A stretch of DNA of 64,000 bases from Fratercula arctica (GCA_947846985.1 CANTUZ010000023.1:6385072-6449071); one strand, 5' to 3'; counted from the stretch's first letter, positions 36,532 to 47,351 are shown. Translations and numbers: made by a program. The notes: generated by a model not told the origin, from the sequence alone.

Positions 36532-36670
36532 TCACAGAATGGTTTGGGTTGGAAGGGACCTTAAAGGCCACCCAGTGCCACCCCCTGCCCTGGGCAGGGA
36601 CACCTCCCACCAGCCCAGGTTGCTCCAAGCCCCGTCCAACCTGGCCTTGAACCCCTCCAGGGATGGGGCA
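36532..36670 (-). mobile_element. CR1: CR1 LINE 3' part, left of solo LTR
   Basis: Minus-strand CR1 end interrupted at GGGATGGGGCA by the solo LTR. Continuation of a CR1 resumes at 37099. Confidence 0.92.
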
Positions 36671-37098
36671 TCGTCCTGGTTTCAGCTGGGAAAGGGTTAA
36701 TTTTCCTTCTGGTGATGGCTGGGACAGGAATGTCAATAATACGTCTTGGGTTCAGTTGTTGCTAAGCGATGTTTACACTTTTCAAGGACTTTTTCCAGCT
36801 TCTCATAGAAGCCCAGAGAGAAGGACGGAATAGGCGGTGGAATATCCCGTACCACAGACGTGATGTCTCGGTAGAGAAATGGCGCTTAGCCAGGGGCAGG
36901 AATCGGTGATCGCTGCTCGGGACGGTGCCAGTTCACCTGGCGGTGAGTGACTTGTGTCATTATTATTAATATTTTTTCGTTTCTATTAAACTGTCTTTAT
37001 CTCAACCCACAAGGTGGGGGGTTTCCTTCTTTTATTTCTGTCCTTTTTTTCCCCCCCCTCTTCTCCCCACCCTTCTGGGAGGGGGTTAAACCACGACA
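36671..37098 (+). mobile_element. Solo LTR of an avian ERVL-type endogenous retrovirus
   Basis: A 428-bp LTR from TCGTCCTGGTTTCAGCTGGG to GGTTAAACCACGACA. A polyadenylation-type ATTAAA lies at 36985-36990 and the U5-like CTGTCTTTATCTCAACCCAC follows. It is flanked by GGCA on both sides (36667-36670, 37099-37102), a probable target-site duplication. The 5' dinucleotide is TC instead of TG. No internal gag, pol or env sequence is present, so it is the usual product of LTR-LTR recombination. Confidence 0.86.
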
Positions 37099-37193
37099 GG
37101 CAGCCACAGCTTCTCTGGGCAACCTGGGCCAAGGTCTCACCACCCTCCCAGGGAAGAATTTCTTCCTGAGATCTAATGAAAACCTCTCTTTTA
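37099..37193 (-). mobile_element. CR1: CR1 LINE, right of solo LTR
   Basis: Resumes GGCAGCCACAGCTTCTCTGG and fades near 37193. Its variant bases (CAAGGTCTCACCACCCTCCC) differ from the copy at 37455-37680. Confidence 0.85.
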
Positions 37194-37454
37194 TTATCAT
37201 ATTAATCAAAGGGAATATATTCTGGAGATAAGGGCAGTCACTTGTTAGGAACAGAAACTTGCCTTAAAGCCTCTTTCTTTCTGCTCCAGCAGAAGGAATT
37301 CCAGCCTGGACCTGTCGCCTTGGCCAGGGTTGACCCACCGCTTCCCTTCCCTGTCGCCTGGTGTCTACGTGCCATCTGGTGGCAAACTGGAGGAAAGAAA
37401 ACACCATTAAAATGACTTTCGTCAAGACAAAACTCTATTCAAAAAAACTTTTTG
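37194..37454. other. Unique spacer of the inverted repeat
   Basis: 260 bp of unique DNA between the last left-hand CR1 piece and the right arm. No feature recognised. Confidence 0.45.
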
Positions 37455-37680
37455 GAGATTTAGATGTGAGATCTGAGGAAGAAATTGTTTGCTGTGAGGG
37501 GGGTGAGCCCCTGGCCCAGGTTGCCCAGAGAAGCTGTGGCTGCCCCATCCCTGGAGGGGTTCAAGGCCAGGTTGGACAGGGCTTGGAGCAACCTGGGCTG
37601 GTGGGAGGTGTCCCTGCCCAGGGGAAGGGGGTGGCACTGGGTGGGCTTTAAGGTCCCTTCCAACTCTAACCATTCTATGA
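37455..37680 (+). mobile_element. CR1: CR1 LINE 3' fragment, uninterrupted
   Basis: Plus-strand CR1 from AGATGTGAGATCTGAGGAAG to CCATTCTATGA. It is the inverted counterpart of 36532-36670 but has no LTR insertion. Confidence 0.92.
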
Positions 37681-37865
37681 CTCCAAATCCTCCATTGTAG
37701 CAGCTATAAAACACACGTAAAGACTTGGAGAACTCCCATTTTTTGTATCCCCTATGTGATGCCACCACTTGGCAACAACTGAACCCAACAGGTATCGTTG
37801 ACATTCCTGTCCCAGCCATCACCAGGAAGAAAATTAACCCTTTCGCAGCTGAAACCAGGATGACA
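37681..37865 (-). repeat. Inverted copy of the LTR fragment plus 87-bp segment
   Basis: Reverse complement of 36356-36531. Here the AATTTTCTTCC stretch of the LTR, missing on the left, is kept, so the left copy lost it after the duplication. Confidence 0.87.
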
Positions 37866-38009
37866 CCCCATCCCTGGAGGGGTTCCAGGCCAGGTTAGAT
37901 GGGACTTTGAGCAACCTGGGCTGGTGGGAGGTGTCCCTGCCCAGGGCAGGGGGTGGCACCGAACGGTCTTTAAGGTCCCTTTCAACTCTAACCATTTTAT
38001 AATTCTATA
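37866..38009 (+). mobile_element. CR1: CR1 LINE 3' end
   Basis: CCCCATCCCTGGAGGGGTTC to ACCATTTTATAATTCTATAA. Forms the third CR1/LTR junction, in mirror image of 36355/36356. Confidence 0.91.
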
Positions 38010-38307
38010 AAGGGAAGGGGCTGGACGATTGGTCGTCGCAAATTTGGGGGCTTCCAGGAGAATGGGCTCTGCCCAGCAGCAATCCTTCGCAGCCCTGGTT
38101 CCATCCTCCATCGTGGGCGTTGGATCATGACGACTCTGATTGCTGGGAAATATTTTTCCAGGAGGTTTTTTTTTTTTTTTTCTGCTGGAAGTAGTAATTT
38201 GTCTCTATAAAGATACTCTTGAGTTCTTGTTCTAAGAGTGGAAAACGAAGACAACCTGCAAGGCCTAGTTTTTAAAGCTGCCCCTTTTCCTTTGCTTTCA
38301 ATTGCCA

Positions 38308-38395
38308 GTTTTTCCCTGGGCTTTTCCCCCTTTTCCCTGGGCTTTTCCCCCTTTTCCCTGGGCTTTTACCCCTTTTATCTGGTTTTTTCCCCCTT
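38308..38395. repeat. Small 21-bp minisatellite
   Basis: Three to four copies of TTTTCCCTGGGCTTTTCCCCC, the last one degenerate. Confidence 0.85.
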
Positions 38396-39141
38396 AACTT
38401 CACATTTTTCTCCTTTGCCATCCCCTCAGTGGATAAATGAACTCAAGAGAAAGAGGAGAAACAATCAAAACTGGAAATCAAAGCCAACGGCCAGAAAAGG
38501 CCCTTATATTTTCTGTCTCTGAATAATTTGTTTTGCTTTCCGATACAGGAAGAAAACAGAGAAATGGGTAGTGGGGGGACTTGGGGTGTTTCTCTCTAAA
38601 ATGCGTTTATCAAGTATTAATTATAACGCTGTAATATTGAAGCTCAGAATGATGTAGGGGGTGTTTCAGCGCCCGGCAAAAGCTGGTTGCCAGCCCCCCA
38701 AGCGCCTTTCTGAAAAACACAGCGACAAAAAGAGAGAGAGAAAAACGCAATATATTCTCATCCACTCGGAATTGAACGGGATTACAAGGAGAAGGGACGT
38801 GCTGAGACGAAGATGTCACCAGGCTGTGCTTCGCCCCCCCCCACCCCCGCCCCCGTAACGGCAGAGCGCAAGGCCGCGCATCGCTTAATCCTTATTTATA
38901 GGTATTAAATAAGACTTGGCTGGAACACAGCTCTTGTGCTGACCCTCTGCCCATGGGTGAATTGCACCCTAAAGCGAATCGAGGAAACTCGTATCATTCC
39001 TCAGCCGCTGTTAAGGGGGTGGTGGTGGGCTGAGATGTTGCCCGTCTTGACTGAAGAGCAGCCGCTGGCCTGGGTGACTTCTCTTTGCGTGATTATACTG
39101 GAAATTCCATCCCACTGAGTCTAATTCCATTTCTAAATAAG

Positions 39142-39187
39142 AAAAAAAAAATATGTATATACATATGTACATAAAATATGTATATAC
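39142..39187. repeat. TA-rich palindromic microsatellite
   Basis: A run followed by ATATGTATATACATATGTAC and a second ATATGTATATACA. Confidence 0.75.
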
Positions 39188-39220
39188 AAGGCTTTTTTTC
39201 CCAAAGCTTTCCGTGCCAGC

Positions 39221-39236
39221 TTCTGTGATTCTGTGA
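39221..39236 (+). repeat. Orphan CR1-type octamer tail
   Basis: TTCTGTGATTCTGTGA without a CR1 body. Either a minimal insertion end or chance. Confidence 0.3.
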
Positions 39237-39730
39237 TTTTCATGTATTCAGGAGTCGGGTTGGTTGCGAAACAACGGAAAAAAGAAAGTTACGACTCGCC
39301 TTTGTCTCGTTCGGCAGCAGAAGGGAACCGGGCGCTTCTCCTGGGGGTTTTTAGGATGTTCAGATGGGATGAAACAGGCTCCTGCCCTCCCCAGCGGGGA
39401 TTCGGCCTTTGTGGGCTTGATCCTAGTCCTATAAATCCTTGGGAAGGAGAAGGTGGAGTCTCCTGGGTGGCATTTCCAAGGAGCACTGGGATGTGTGGGT
39501 GCGAGGGGAGCAGCTCCCAGTAAGTGATGCTGAAAAAGAGGTTTTGGGGAGACCTTCCAAGACCAGCTTGGCTTGGCTTTATAATTTATCGATGACTTCA
39601 GGCGCTAAAACAGTAACGAGGACCCAGAGAAAGTTTTCTGGTAATAAAAACAGAACTCAGGAGAAACCGTTAGCCCAGAGAAATGGCCTTTAAAACTTCA
39701 ATATGGATAAAAAAGTATTATCTATTATTT

Positions 39731-39830
39731 TTGAGCAACCTGGCCTAGTGGGAGGTGTCCCTGCCCAAGGGCAGGGGGGGTTGAACTAGGTGATCTTTAA
39801 GGTCCCTTCCAACCCAAACCATTCCATGAC
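39731..39830 (+). mobile_element. CR1: CR1 LINE 3' end (short)
   Basis: TTGAGCAACCTGGCCTAGTG to AACCATTCCATGAC. It keeps the older 'cctagtgggagg' form of the 3' UTR. Confidence 0.9.
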
Positions 39831-40201
39831 AGCGCTGGCACCACCATGGCTGGGTTTAAACTGGCCCTGAATAAATTTCCTAATGGGAATTAGGAAAAGC
39901 CATCAGCGCAGACAAGCGCATGGGGAAGCGAGGGTCGGTCTCGTGAGGCCCTTTCTAGACCAGTCGCCCGATTTTAACGTGATACCTCAACTTTTTCTAG
40001 GTGTCATCTTCTCTTTTAATTAAATACAGAGCGTTGCCCTGCAGCACAGTTGCCCTGCGGCCCAAGCCCCGCTGTCGCCGCAGCCAGAGGCCGGAGCCAG
40101 GCGCTTGGCAGGGGCGTTCACTGAAAGGACAGGAGGCAACAAATTGAAGTATTGAGATAGAGGGACTCCATTTACACACGAGAGAAAGGTTTGGGTTTGG
40201 T

Positions 40202-40232
<31 letters not shown>

Positions 40233-40384
40233 GGAAGTTATGGTGTTCAGGGCGGTTGTGGTGTCTCTAGAGAAGCTGAGGTGTCTCTGTCCTTGGCGAT
40301 ACTCAAAACCCAACAGGACACGGAGGGGTTGGACTGGGGTTGAACTATTTCGTGATTTAGCAGCAGAACCTCCCATCGGGGAGG
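39831..40384. other. Unique spacer with A24 tract
   Basis: T8-A24 tract at 40201-40232. Otherwise no feature. Confidence 0.45.
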
Positions 40385-40824
40385 TAACGAAGATGATCCG
40401 AGGGCTGGAGCCCCTCTGCTGTGGGGACAGGCTGAGAGAGCTGGGGGGGTTCAGCCTGGAGAAGAGAAGGCTCCGGGGAGACCTTCCAGCCCCTGCCAGT
40501 CCCTGAAGGGGCTCCAGGAAAGCTGGGGAGGGACTGTTTGCAAGGACATGGAGCCATAGGACGAGGGGCAATGGTTTAAACTAGAGCAGGGCAGGTTTAG
40601 ATGAGACATGAGGAAGAAGTTCTTTACCCTGAGGGTGGTGAGACACTGGCCCAGGTTGCCCAGAGAGGGGGTGGAGGCCCCATCCCTGGAGCCATTCAAG
40701 GCCAGGCTGGATGAGGCTCTGAGCAACCTGATCTAGTTGAAGATGTCCCTGCTCACTGCAGGGGGTGGGACAAGATGGCCTTTAGAGGTCCCTTCCAACC
40801 CAACACAGTCTGTGATTCCATGAT
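40385..40824 (+). mobile_element. CR1: CR1 LINE 3' fragment
   Basis: AAGATGATCCGAGGGCTGGAG through GAAGAAGTTCTTTACCCTGA to CAGTCTGTGATTCCATGAT. Close relative of 25619-26169. Confidence 0.93.
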
Positions 40825-42507
40825 CTCCGCATCCCCCTTCCCGGTTCTCCTTTAAGGCCCAGAGCGAGCGGCAGCAGAGGGCCATCGCCTGCATCAGCGT
40901 CCGCAGCTGCGAAACGCAGTTCTCTGCAGCCCTCTAGTGCTTATTAAATACATAGAAAAAAGCCAAGTTTGCAGCAGCCACGGGGGAAAAAAGGGGCCAG
41001 GAGAGCTGAGGGCAGCGGTGGGTGCAGACCCCGGCCCCACCGAGGAAGGTGCGGGAGGAGGTTTGGGCTGGGGGCTCTCCCGGCCTCTCCCCAAGCAGGC
41101 AGGGACGCTGCCAGTTCGGCGTTTCTGTCCCCAGCGAAACACTTTTCTGCGCCTCCTTTCGCCGCTGCCGGAATCCCAATTGTTCTCCTGCCCCTTGTCC
41201 CCGCGGCTGAGAGGGTGCGGATCTCCTGGCGAGGTGGAGCACCTTCCCCAGCCGCTCACCCTACCGTCAGTATGTCAGTTAGTTATTTTCCCGGGGAAGA
41301 CGAGGGTAACTATTTAAACATTGTTCTTCCTTGCAACACTAATTTAAGATAGAGGGTTTTTATTTGCTAACAGGACAGAGCCACCAGCTGGTATTTACCT
41401 AAAGAGTGTTGATGTTTGGACAGGCTCCCGATCCACAGGCTACGTTCCCACCAGAGAAGCTGCGCGAGTCTACAAAAATAGCTCGTTGCCCGCCCCGAAG
41501 GTAGGTTGGTTTTGCCGTGCCAACATCTGGTATGGAAATTAATTAATAACTCCATCCCATGGAGCATCACTGGGGGGGATTCATTCTAAGTCGTTCCCCC
41601 CCCCGCAATGGAAGTCCCCTCTCCGGCTCCCTTTTTCCAGGCCTTCAACCTCCCTTTCTGCGAGCGCACGCTGTAGCTCCCCACGTCCTACAAAATCCCA
41701 TTGCTGGGAGGCCCCATAAGGGAACGGATCGGGAAAAAAAGTAGAAGTTCCGAGTCCCTTTCCTGACAGCTTTTGCCCATTCCTGTTAGGATCACGCTGT
41801 ATCACCTCGGTGACAAAAACCACACCTGGAGCCAAGTTGGGCAACTTTTTCTGCATCTCTCTCACTTCTGTCCAAAACGCTCCTCCCGTTTTCATTAAAA
41901 ATCAAGTCCTTTTGCCAAATAACAGCTACCCCCCCAAAAAATGAAAAGTTAATTAAACGAAGTACGGTTGCTTTCCAGGCGCGCCCTGATAAAATCCTGA
42001 AAAGCTTCTTTACCATGGGATTTCTCCCACAAATCTCCCCTTCAACAAAAATACTTGGAACGATTCATTCTCTGGAGCTCCAGAGACCGACGTTCTGATA
42101 CCAGCTACGCCGAGACTGGCTGACGGGGCCTTATAGCTGTGGGATTAAACTCGTCCCCTTCCCCATGCAAAGGTCCAGCTCCTCCCAGCATGGCCCATTG
42201 CAATTTCCACTTTTCAAACGGAATAGGATTTCTTTCAACCGAGTCGCGTGTTCTTTGACTCCATGCTTTTTGCCTTTAAGGATCTGAAAAGCCCCAGCAT
42301 GAAGTTTTATCCCCGGCAGGAGCTGCTGGAGCCCCCGGGACTCCAGGACGCTCCGGTTTCGCCAACACTTGTGTTGGGACCTGCGTGTTGGTGGAACCAG
42401 CAGAAGAAGGTCCATGAACAACCACCTCCTGCAGTAAGGGGACAGCGATGGCGTTACAGGGACCAAGTCTTTGCAAGGATGTGGTTCGAGGAACCCACAA
42501 CAACCTT
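40825..42507. other. Unique non-coding sequence
   Basis: 1.7 kb with a GC-rich patch near 41000-41240. Overlapping frames on both strands match no known protein. No repeats. Confidence 0.45.
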
Positions 42508-42553
42508 AGAATGGTTCTGGTTGGAAGCGACCTTAAAGCTCATCTAATTCCAA
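42508..42553 (-). mobile_element. CR1: CR1 LINE 3' end remnant
   Basis: AGAATGGTTCTGGTTGGAAG then GACCTTAAAGCTCATCTAATTCC, the last ~45 bp of a minus-strand CR1. Confidence 0.75.
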
Positions 42554-42661
42554 GGCCCAAACTTATTGTGGTGTAGACAATTATTCTCTCACCCCATGAT
42601 CCCTCCCCACCCGGGAAGGGGAATTGGGGAAAACGAGGAAACCCCAGGGCTGAAATATAAA
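42530..42661. repeat. Tandem duplication, copy 1 (about 132 bp)
   Basis: CCTTAAAGCTCATCTAATTC through GGGCTGAAATATAAATGG. It is repeated 179 bp downstream and begins inside a CR1 remnant. Confidence 0.88.
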
Positions 42662-42708
42662 TGGATAGACCTTACATAAAACAGATAGACCTATTATAAA
42701 ATAAATAG

Positions 42709-42843
42709 ACCTTAAAGCTCATCTAATTCCAAGGCCCAAACTTATTGTGGTGTAGACAATTATTCTCTCACCCCATGATCCCTCCCCACCCGGGAAGGGG
42801 AAACAGGGGGAAAACAAGGAAACCCCAGGGTTGAAATATAGAT
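42709..42843. repeat. Tandem duplication, copy 2
   Basis: Near-identical to 42530-42661, with changes near GGGGAAACAGGGGG and GGGTTGAAATATAGA. The two are joined by three short ATAGACCT-type repeats (42662-42708). Confidence 0.88.
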
Positions 42844-43830
42844 TTAGTAGGATAAGACTAGATAATTGACTTTATTAATGCTGAAGAACCAATATTGATC
42901 CCCGCACCAATCTGAAATACAGCAGGATCGTTCCCAGCCCGTTCCCCCCGCAGGGAACAGCCCCTGTGGGACCCTGCGGGAGCAAGGGAAGGGCTCAGGG
43001 CTCCGGCCCCGGGGCGAGGAGTTCTCATCCCAGAGAGAAAACTCCTCCAACTCCCTCATTTCCCTGGAAGGGGCCGTTCCTGGGATGAAATAATCCCGGG
43101 GGCAAGTGCCCGGCTCTCGCTCCTCCTCGTCCCCGCGCCTGGGGGGGGCTGGAAAACACCCAGACCTTGAACCCCCCCCCCCCCCAGAGCTGGCTGGAAA
43201 GGGAACAGCGGCACCAGTTCTGGCACCAGAGTCCCCTAAAAGGGCGGTTTTCCCAATATTAGAAATTAGTCCGATGTCACTCAAACCAGGACAACTTAGA
43301 GACAGAAGTAAAAAAAGAAGGTAGAAAGCAACTAGTTGGGGGTACGTCCATGAAACTTAGGATTTGGTCCATACATTGAAAAGTGCTTTGGGATTTAGGT
43401 AGAAGATGTTGTAGAAATCCCTCTCGCTAGAAGAGGAATCTCAGCTATTCTCCTTCACCACCTGCCCAGGCTGGAGCTGCCTTTGAAGATACAACCTGAA
43501 CAACCTTGTCATTTCAATTTTCCACACATTTTTCTGTGCCGCCTGTTCTCCGGAGCTGGGAAGTTTAATTTTCCCAGCACGAACTGCCCGAGGCTGCTAG
43601 TCCCTATCAGGGTTGACTCAGCCACATCAAAGGCAACGGGAGACATCAGAGGGGAGCAGAAAGTCCCATCCCGGTGGGACGCCACGGGCACCGGAGCATC
43701 CCTCGGCTTCGGGAGGCAGGGTTGGGTTGGCAAAGTTGTGATCGCCCAAGAGGAAAGAACCGCAATGCTGGTGTGTCTCCAAGGTGGTATCCGAGCGGCA
43801 CGGGCGTCTTGGAGAGTCACAGGGAGACCC
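42844..43830. other. Unique non-coding sequence
   Basis: GC-rich patch 42930-43240 with poly-C (about 43174-43186). No exon is supported. Confidence 0.42.
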
Positions 43831-44338
43831 TCGTTGAGGTGCTACGGGATGGCGTTTCTCAAATGGGTGCGTCTCTTCCGACAAGCAAGAGGAAGACAAG
43901 GATGCGGTGACGGCCTTGGCAATCCTTGCGTCATCGTCATCATCATCGCATCGTAGAAAAGGGAAGTAAAGAAATCAAGGATGTTAAAAGGCTCCGTTTT
44001 TGTGATTTTTTTCCTGGCGTTGCTCCCCAGGCTAGCTCAGATGCATTGAAAACAAGTTTTTACTTGCCTCCCAAAGCCAAAAAAATTTAGAGTTTGCCCC
44101 CGCTGCCCAGATGTAACCCAGGAGGGGGTCCCCGGGGACGGGCTGTCCCCGAAGAGGACGAAGCCGTCTCAAAGCCAGTTGCGCCGCAGACGTTGGGAAG
44201 GGAGAGCTGTCGGAAACTCAAGCCACCGGACGTGAGAGGGCTGGATGCCTCTGGAAAATCTGCGTCCCTCTTTCTCCCAGGTGGGTCTTTCCAGAGCCCA
44301 CTGCAGGCAGCAGCCGCGTTTCCCTCTGGTTTAAACTG
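43831..44338. repeat. Recent tandem segmental duplication, copy 1
   Basis: About 508 bp from TCGTTGAGGTGCTACGGGAT to CTCTGGTTTAAACTG. Copy 2 starts 521 bp later. I count about five substitutions and one 6-bp difference (43942 region, CATCATC). Confidence 0.92.
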
Positions 44339-44351
44339 AGGGGGGTGTTTC

Positions 44352-44853
44352 TCGTTGAGGTGCTACGGGATGGCGTTTCTCAAATGGGTGCGTCTCTTCC
44401 AACAAGCAAGAGGAAGACAAGGATGCGGTGACGGCCTTGGCAATCCTTGCGTCATCGTCATCACATTGTAGAAAAGGGAAGTAAAGAAATCAAGGATGTT
44501 AAAAGGCTCCGTTTTTGTGATTTTTTTCCTGGCGTTGCTCCCCAGGCTAGCTCAGATGCATTGAAAACAAGTTTTTACTTGCCTCCCAAAGCCAAAAATA
44601 TTTAGAGTTTGCCCCCGCTGCCCAGATGTAAGCCAGGAGGGGGTCCCCGGGGACGGGCTGTCCCCGAAGAGGACGAAGCCGTCTCAAAGCCAGTTGCGCC
44701 GCAGACGTTGGGAAGGGAGAGCTGTCGGAAACTCAAGCCACCGGACGTGAGAGGGCTGGATGCCTCTGGAAAATCTGCGTCCCTCTTTCTCCCAGGTGGG
44801 TCTTTCCAGACCCCACTGCAGGCAGCAGCCGCGTTTCCCTCTGGTTTAAACTG
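44352..44853. repeat. Recent tandem segmental duplication, copy 2
   Basis: Same 0.5-kb unit as 43831-44338, about 99% identical by eye. A 13-bp spacer (44339-44351) separates the copies. It encodes no recognisable protein in either copy. Confidence 0.92.
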
Positions 44854-45440
44854 GGGAGGGGGCTGGCTTTGAAGCCTTCGCTTTCGTGGGAAACGAACTT
44901 CTGGATTCCCGGTGACATTTGCAGCGAGATGGTGCTCGCAGCGTGTTTTTTTTTTCAAAGCTCCTTCGCTCCGTTTGTTCAGATGCTTCACACCCCTGGG
45001 AAACGTGATAATGCCGAGCAGTGGGTGAAAGGAACGGCACAAACGTATCCCTTGGGGAGACGGGAGGTTTCGGAACTGCTCTGCGTGTGAGGACGACTCC
45101 CTCCGTGACCAGCTTCCACCCCACTGGCACCGCAGTCCCTGCGCACACCGAGCTTTTCTCCGGGGAAGCGGCGAGGAGCAGCACGAGGCACCGCTGGGCT
45201 TTGTCCCAGCTGCGCGGCCAGCAAAGTGAGTCTGGAGACGGTTTGTTTCTCTGAATTCTGAATAAAAAAGGCAAAAATCAGGCTTTGCCTTTCCAGTCTC
45301 TCCCAGTGAGGACTTCTCTGTTACGGTAATACAGGAATGTTGCTGCTCTCTAGGCTAAAAAAGCCGAAGTGGTAAAACCCGCAGCATGAAGAGCAGTGCA
45401 GCGTTCATCACATCTCCAGAAAAGTCAATTAACGCTGACT
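44854..45440. other. Unique non-coding sequence
   Basis: No repeat or exon recognised. Confidence 0.45.
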
Positions 45441-45982
45441 TTGAGCCAGCCATGGGCCCTGGTGGCCCAGAAGGCCAATGGCATCCTGGGGGGCATCAAG
45501 AGGAGCGTGGCCAGCAGGTGGAGGGAGCTTCATCCTCCCCCTCTGCTCTGCCCTGGGGAGGCCGCAGCTGGAGCACTGGGTCCAGTTCAGGGCTCCCCGG
45601 TTCCAGAAGGACAGGGAACTGCTGGGGAGGGGACAGCAAAGGGCCACCAAGGTGATGAGGGGACTGGAACATCTCTCTGATGGAGAAAGGCTGAGGGATT
45701 TGGGACTCTTCAGGCTGGAAAAAAGACGACTGAGGGGGGATCTCATCAACGCTGATAAATACTTCAAGGGGGGTGTCAGGAGGACGGGGCCAGGCTCTTC
45801 TCAGTGGTGCCCAGGGACAGGACAAGGGGCAACGGGCACAAACTTGACCATGGGAAGTTCCATCTCAACGCGAGGAGGAACTTCTTTGCTGTGAGGGTGG
45901 CAGAGCCCTGGCACAGGCTGCCCAGAGAGGTGGGGGAGTCTCCGTCTCTGGAGACATCCCAAACCGTTCTGTGGTTCTATGA
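45441..45982 (+). mobile_element. CR1: CR1 LINE, apparently chimeric 3' end
   Basis: The body (CCAGCCATGGGCCCTGGTGG to TCTGGAGACATCCC, 45441-45960) is the subfamily of 14256-15245. The tail AAACCGTTCTGTGGTTCTAT (45961-45982) is of the other type seen at 503-839. About 180 bp of the expected 3' region is missing at the junction. Confidence 0.9.
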
Positions 45983-46661
45983 GATGTTGTTTCTCGGGGA
46001 CCCCACATGGTGTTTCCCAAGAGGGGTCAACGCTTGGCGGGGGCTGAGCTCCGGCGAAGAGCCCGGGGTGTGTCAGTCCCGATCCCCCCCGGAGCTCACG
46101 GAATTTCTTTGTTCTTTATCTTTTCATTAGGAATGCCAAAGCCGCCAGCGCCTTGAGCGTCGGAGGGGAATGGAAACGCTTTTCTGCTGGGGCTGCAGAT
46201 GGCGAGGAGACGGGGCTGGCAGAGGAGAGCGAGCTGAGGAGCCGGAGGGACGTACCTGGGGATAATGCGGGATAACAACTCCTTCCCAGCCCTCGGCATG
46301 GGGCAGATGTACCGTCCCGTTTTAGAACTGATTAAAAAACAAATCAGAAGTCGATCGCGGCTGGATCTTCTGGGCTTAGTCGTGATTATTAACTGGTAGG
46401 AATCGGACCCCAGCTCTGGGGGATGGTTTGTAGGAATGGCGGAAAGGAGTGAAACAAGAAAAGCCGAGGTGGTTACCAGGGAAACTTGTGGAAGGGGGAA
46501 AGCGAATCCCTTTAAAACTAGGATGGAAATATTCCAAGAAGCGTTTGTGCTGGCTAAAGCGGGGGGATTTTCTATTTCTGCTCCAAGGGAATTCAAGTTT
46601 TCCCCATTGTGCCCTGCATGGCTGCTGAAGAACTGTGACAACCTGACCCGTTCTCCCCAAA
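45983..46661. other. Unique non-coding sequence
   Basis: No repeat or supported exon. Confidence 0.45.
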
Positions 46662-47013
46662 AAGAGAAGAGAGGGCTCCGCGGAGACCTTCCAGCCCCTG
46701 CCAGGCCCTAAAGGGGCTCCAGGAAAGCTGGGGAGGGACTCTGGAGCAGGGAGGGGAGCCATGGGACGAGGGGGAAGGGTTTTACACTGAGAGAGGGGAG
46801 ATTGAGATGAGACCTGGGGAAGAAATTGTTGGCTGTGAGGGGGGTGAGCCCCTGGCCCAGGTTGCCCAGAGAAGCTGTGGCTGCCCCATCCCTGGAGGGG
46901 TTCAAGGCCAGGTTGGACGGGGCTTGGAGCAACCTGGGCTGGTGGGAGGTGTCCCTGGGTGGAACGAGATGGTCTTTAAGGTCCCTCAAACTCTAAACAT
47001 TCTGAGATTCCAT
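46662..47013 (+). mobile_element. CR1: CR1 LINE 3' fragment with small internal deletion
   Basis: AAGAGAAGAGAGGGCTCCGC to ACATTCTGAGATTCCATG. Around 46957, GTGTCCCTG joins GGTGGAACG, so the CCCAGGGCAGGG segment is lost. Confidence 0.92.
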
Positions 47014-47315
47014 GGAAAAGTCGCCGTGTGGGATCTGCAGACCCCCTTGCGCAGGGTGATGGATCAGTCCTGAGCTGCAGACCACAAAAGTGGCATTGGG
47101 AGAAGGTGGGAAGCGCTTGTTGTGATGGGAAAGGGAATTCTCGGTCGTCCCACTGCGTGTGGCCGAGGTGGGTCCCCCCCATCTCAGGGCCGGTCACTAA
47201 TCCAGAAGAAGAAATTGCCGTCCTACAGAGGTAATTTTCTCAATTTAATCTAAATAGGAAATCCTGGGGAGCCCTGCCAGCTCCTCGGAACTTTTAAAGC
47301 GAGTTTGAGGAACAA

Positions 47316-47351
<36 letters not shown>

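Larger units (their letters stand above)
38010..39730. other. Unique non-coding sequence
   Basis: Contains a small minisatellite (38308-38395), a C run near 38837, a TA-rich patch (39142-39187) and an orphan octamer run (39221-39236). No exon. Confidence 0.45.

Noticed and set aside
36671..37098. Complete endogenous retrovirus
   Set aside because: Only one LTR is present, and CR1 sequence flanks both ends without any internal viral genes.
40201..40232. Poly-A tail of a processed pseudogene or SINE
   Set aside because: No gene-like or SINE-like body lies upstream. It is a T8-A24 low-complexity tract.
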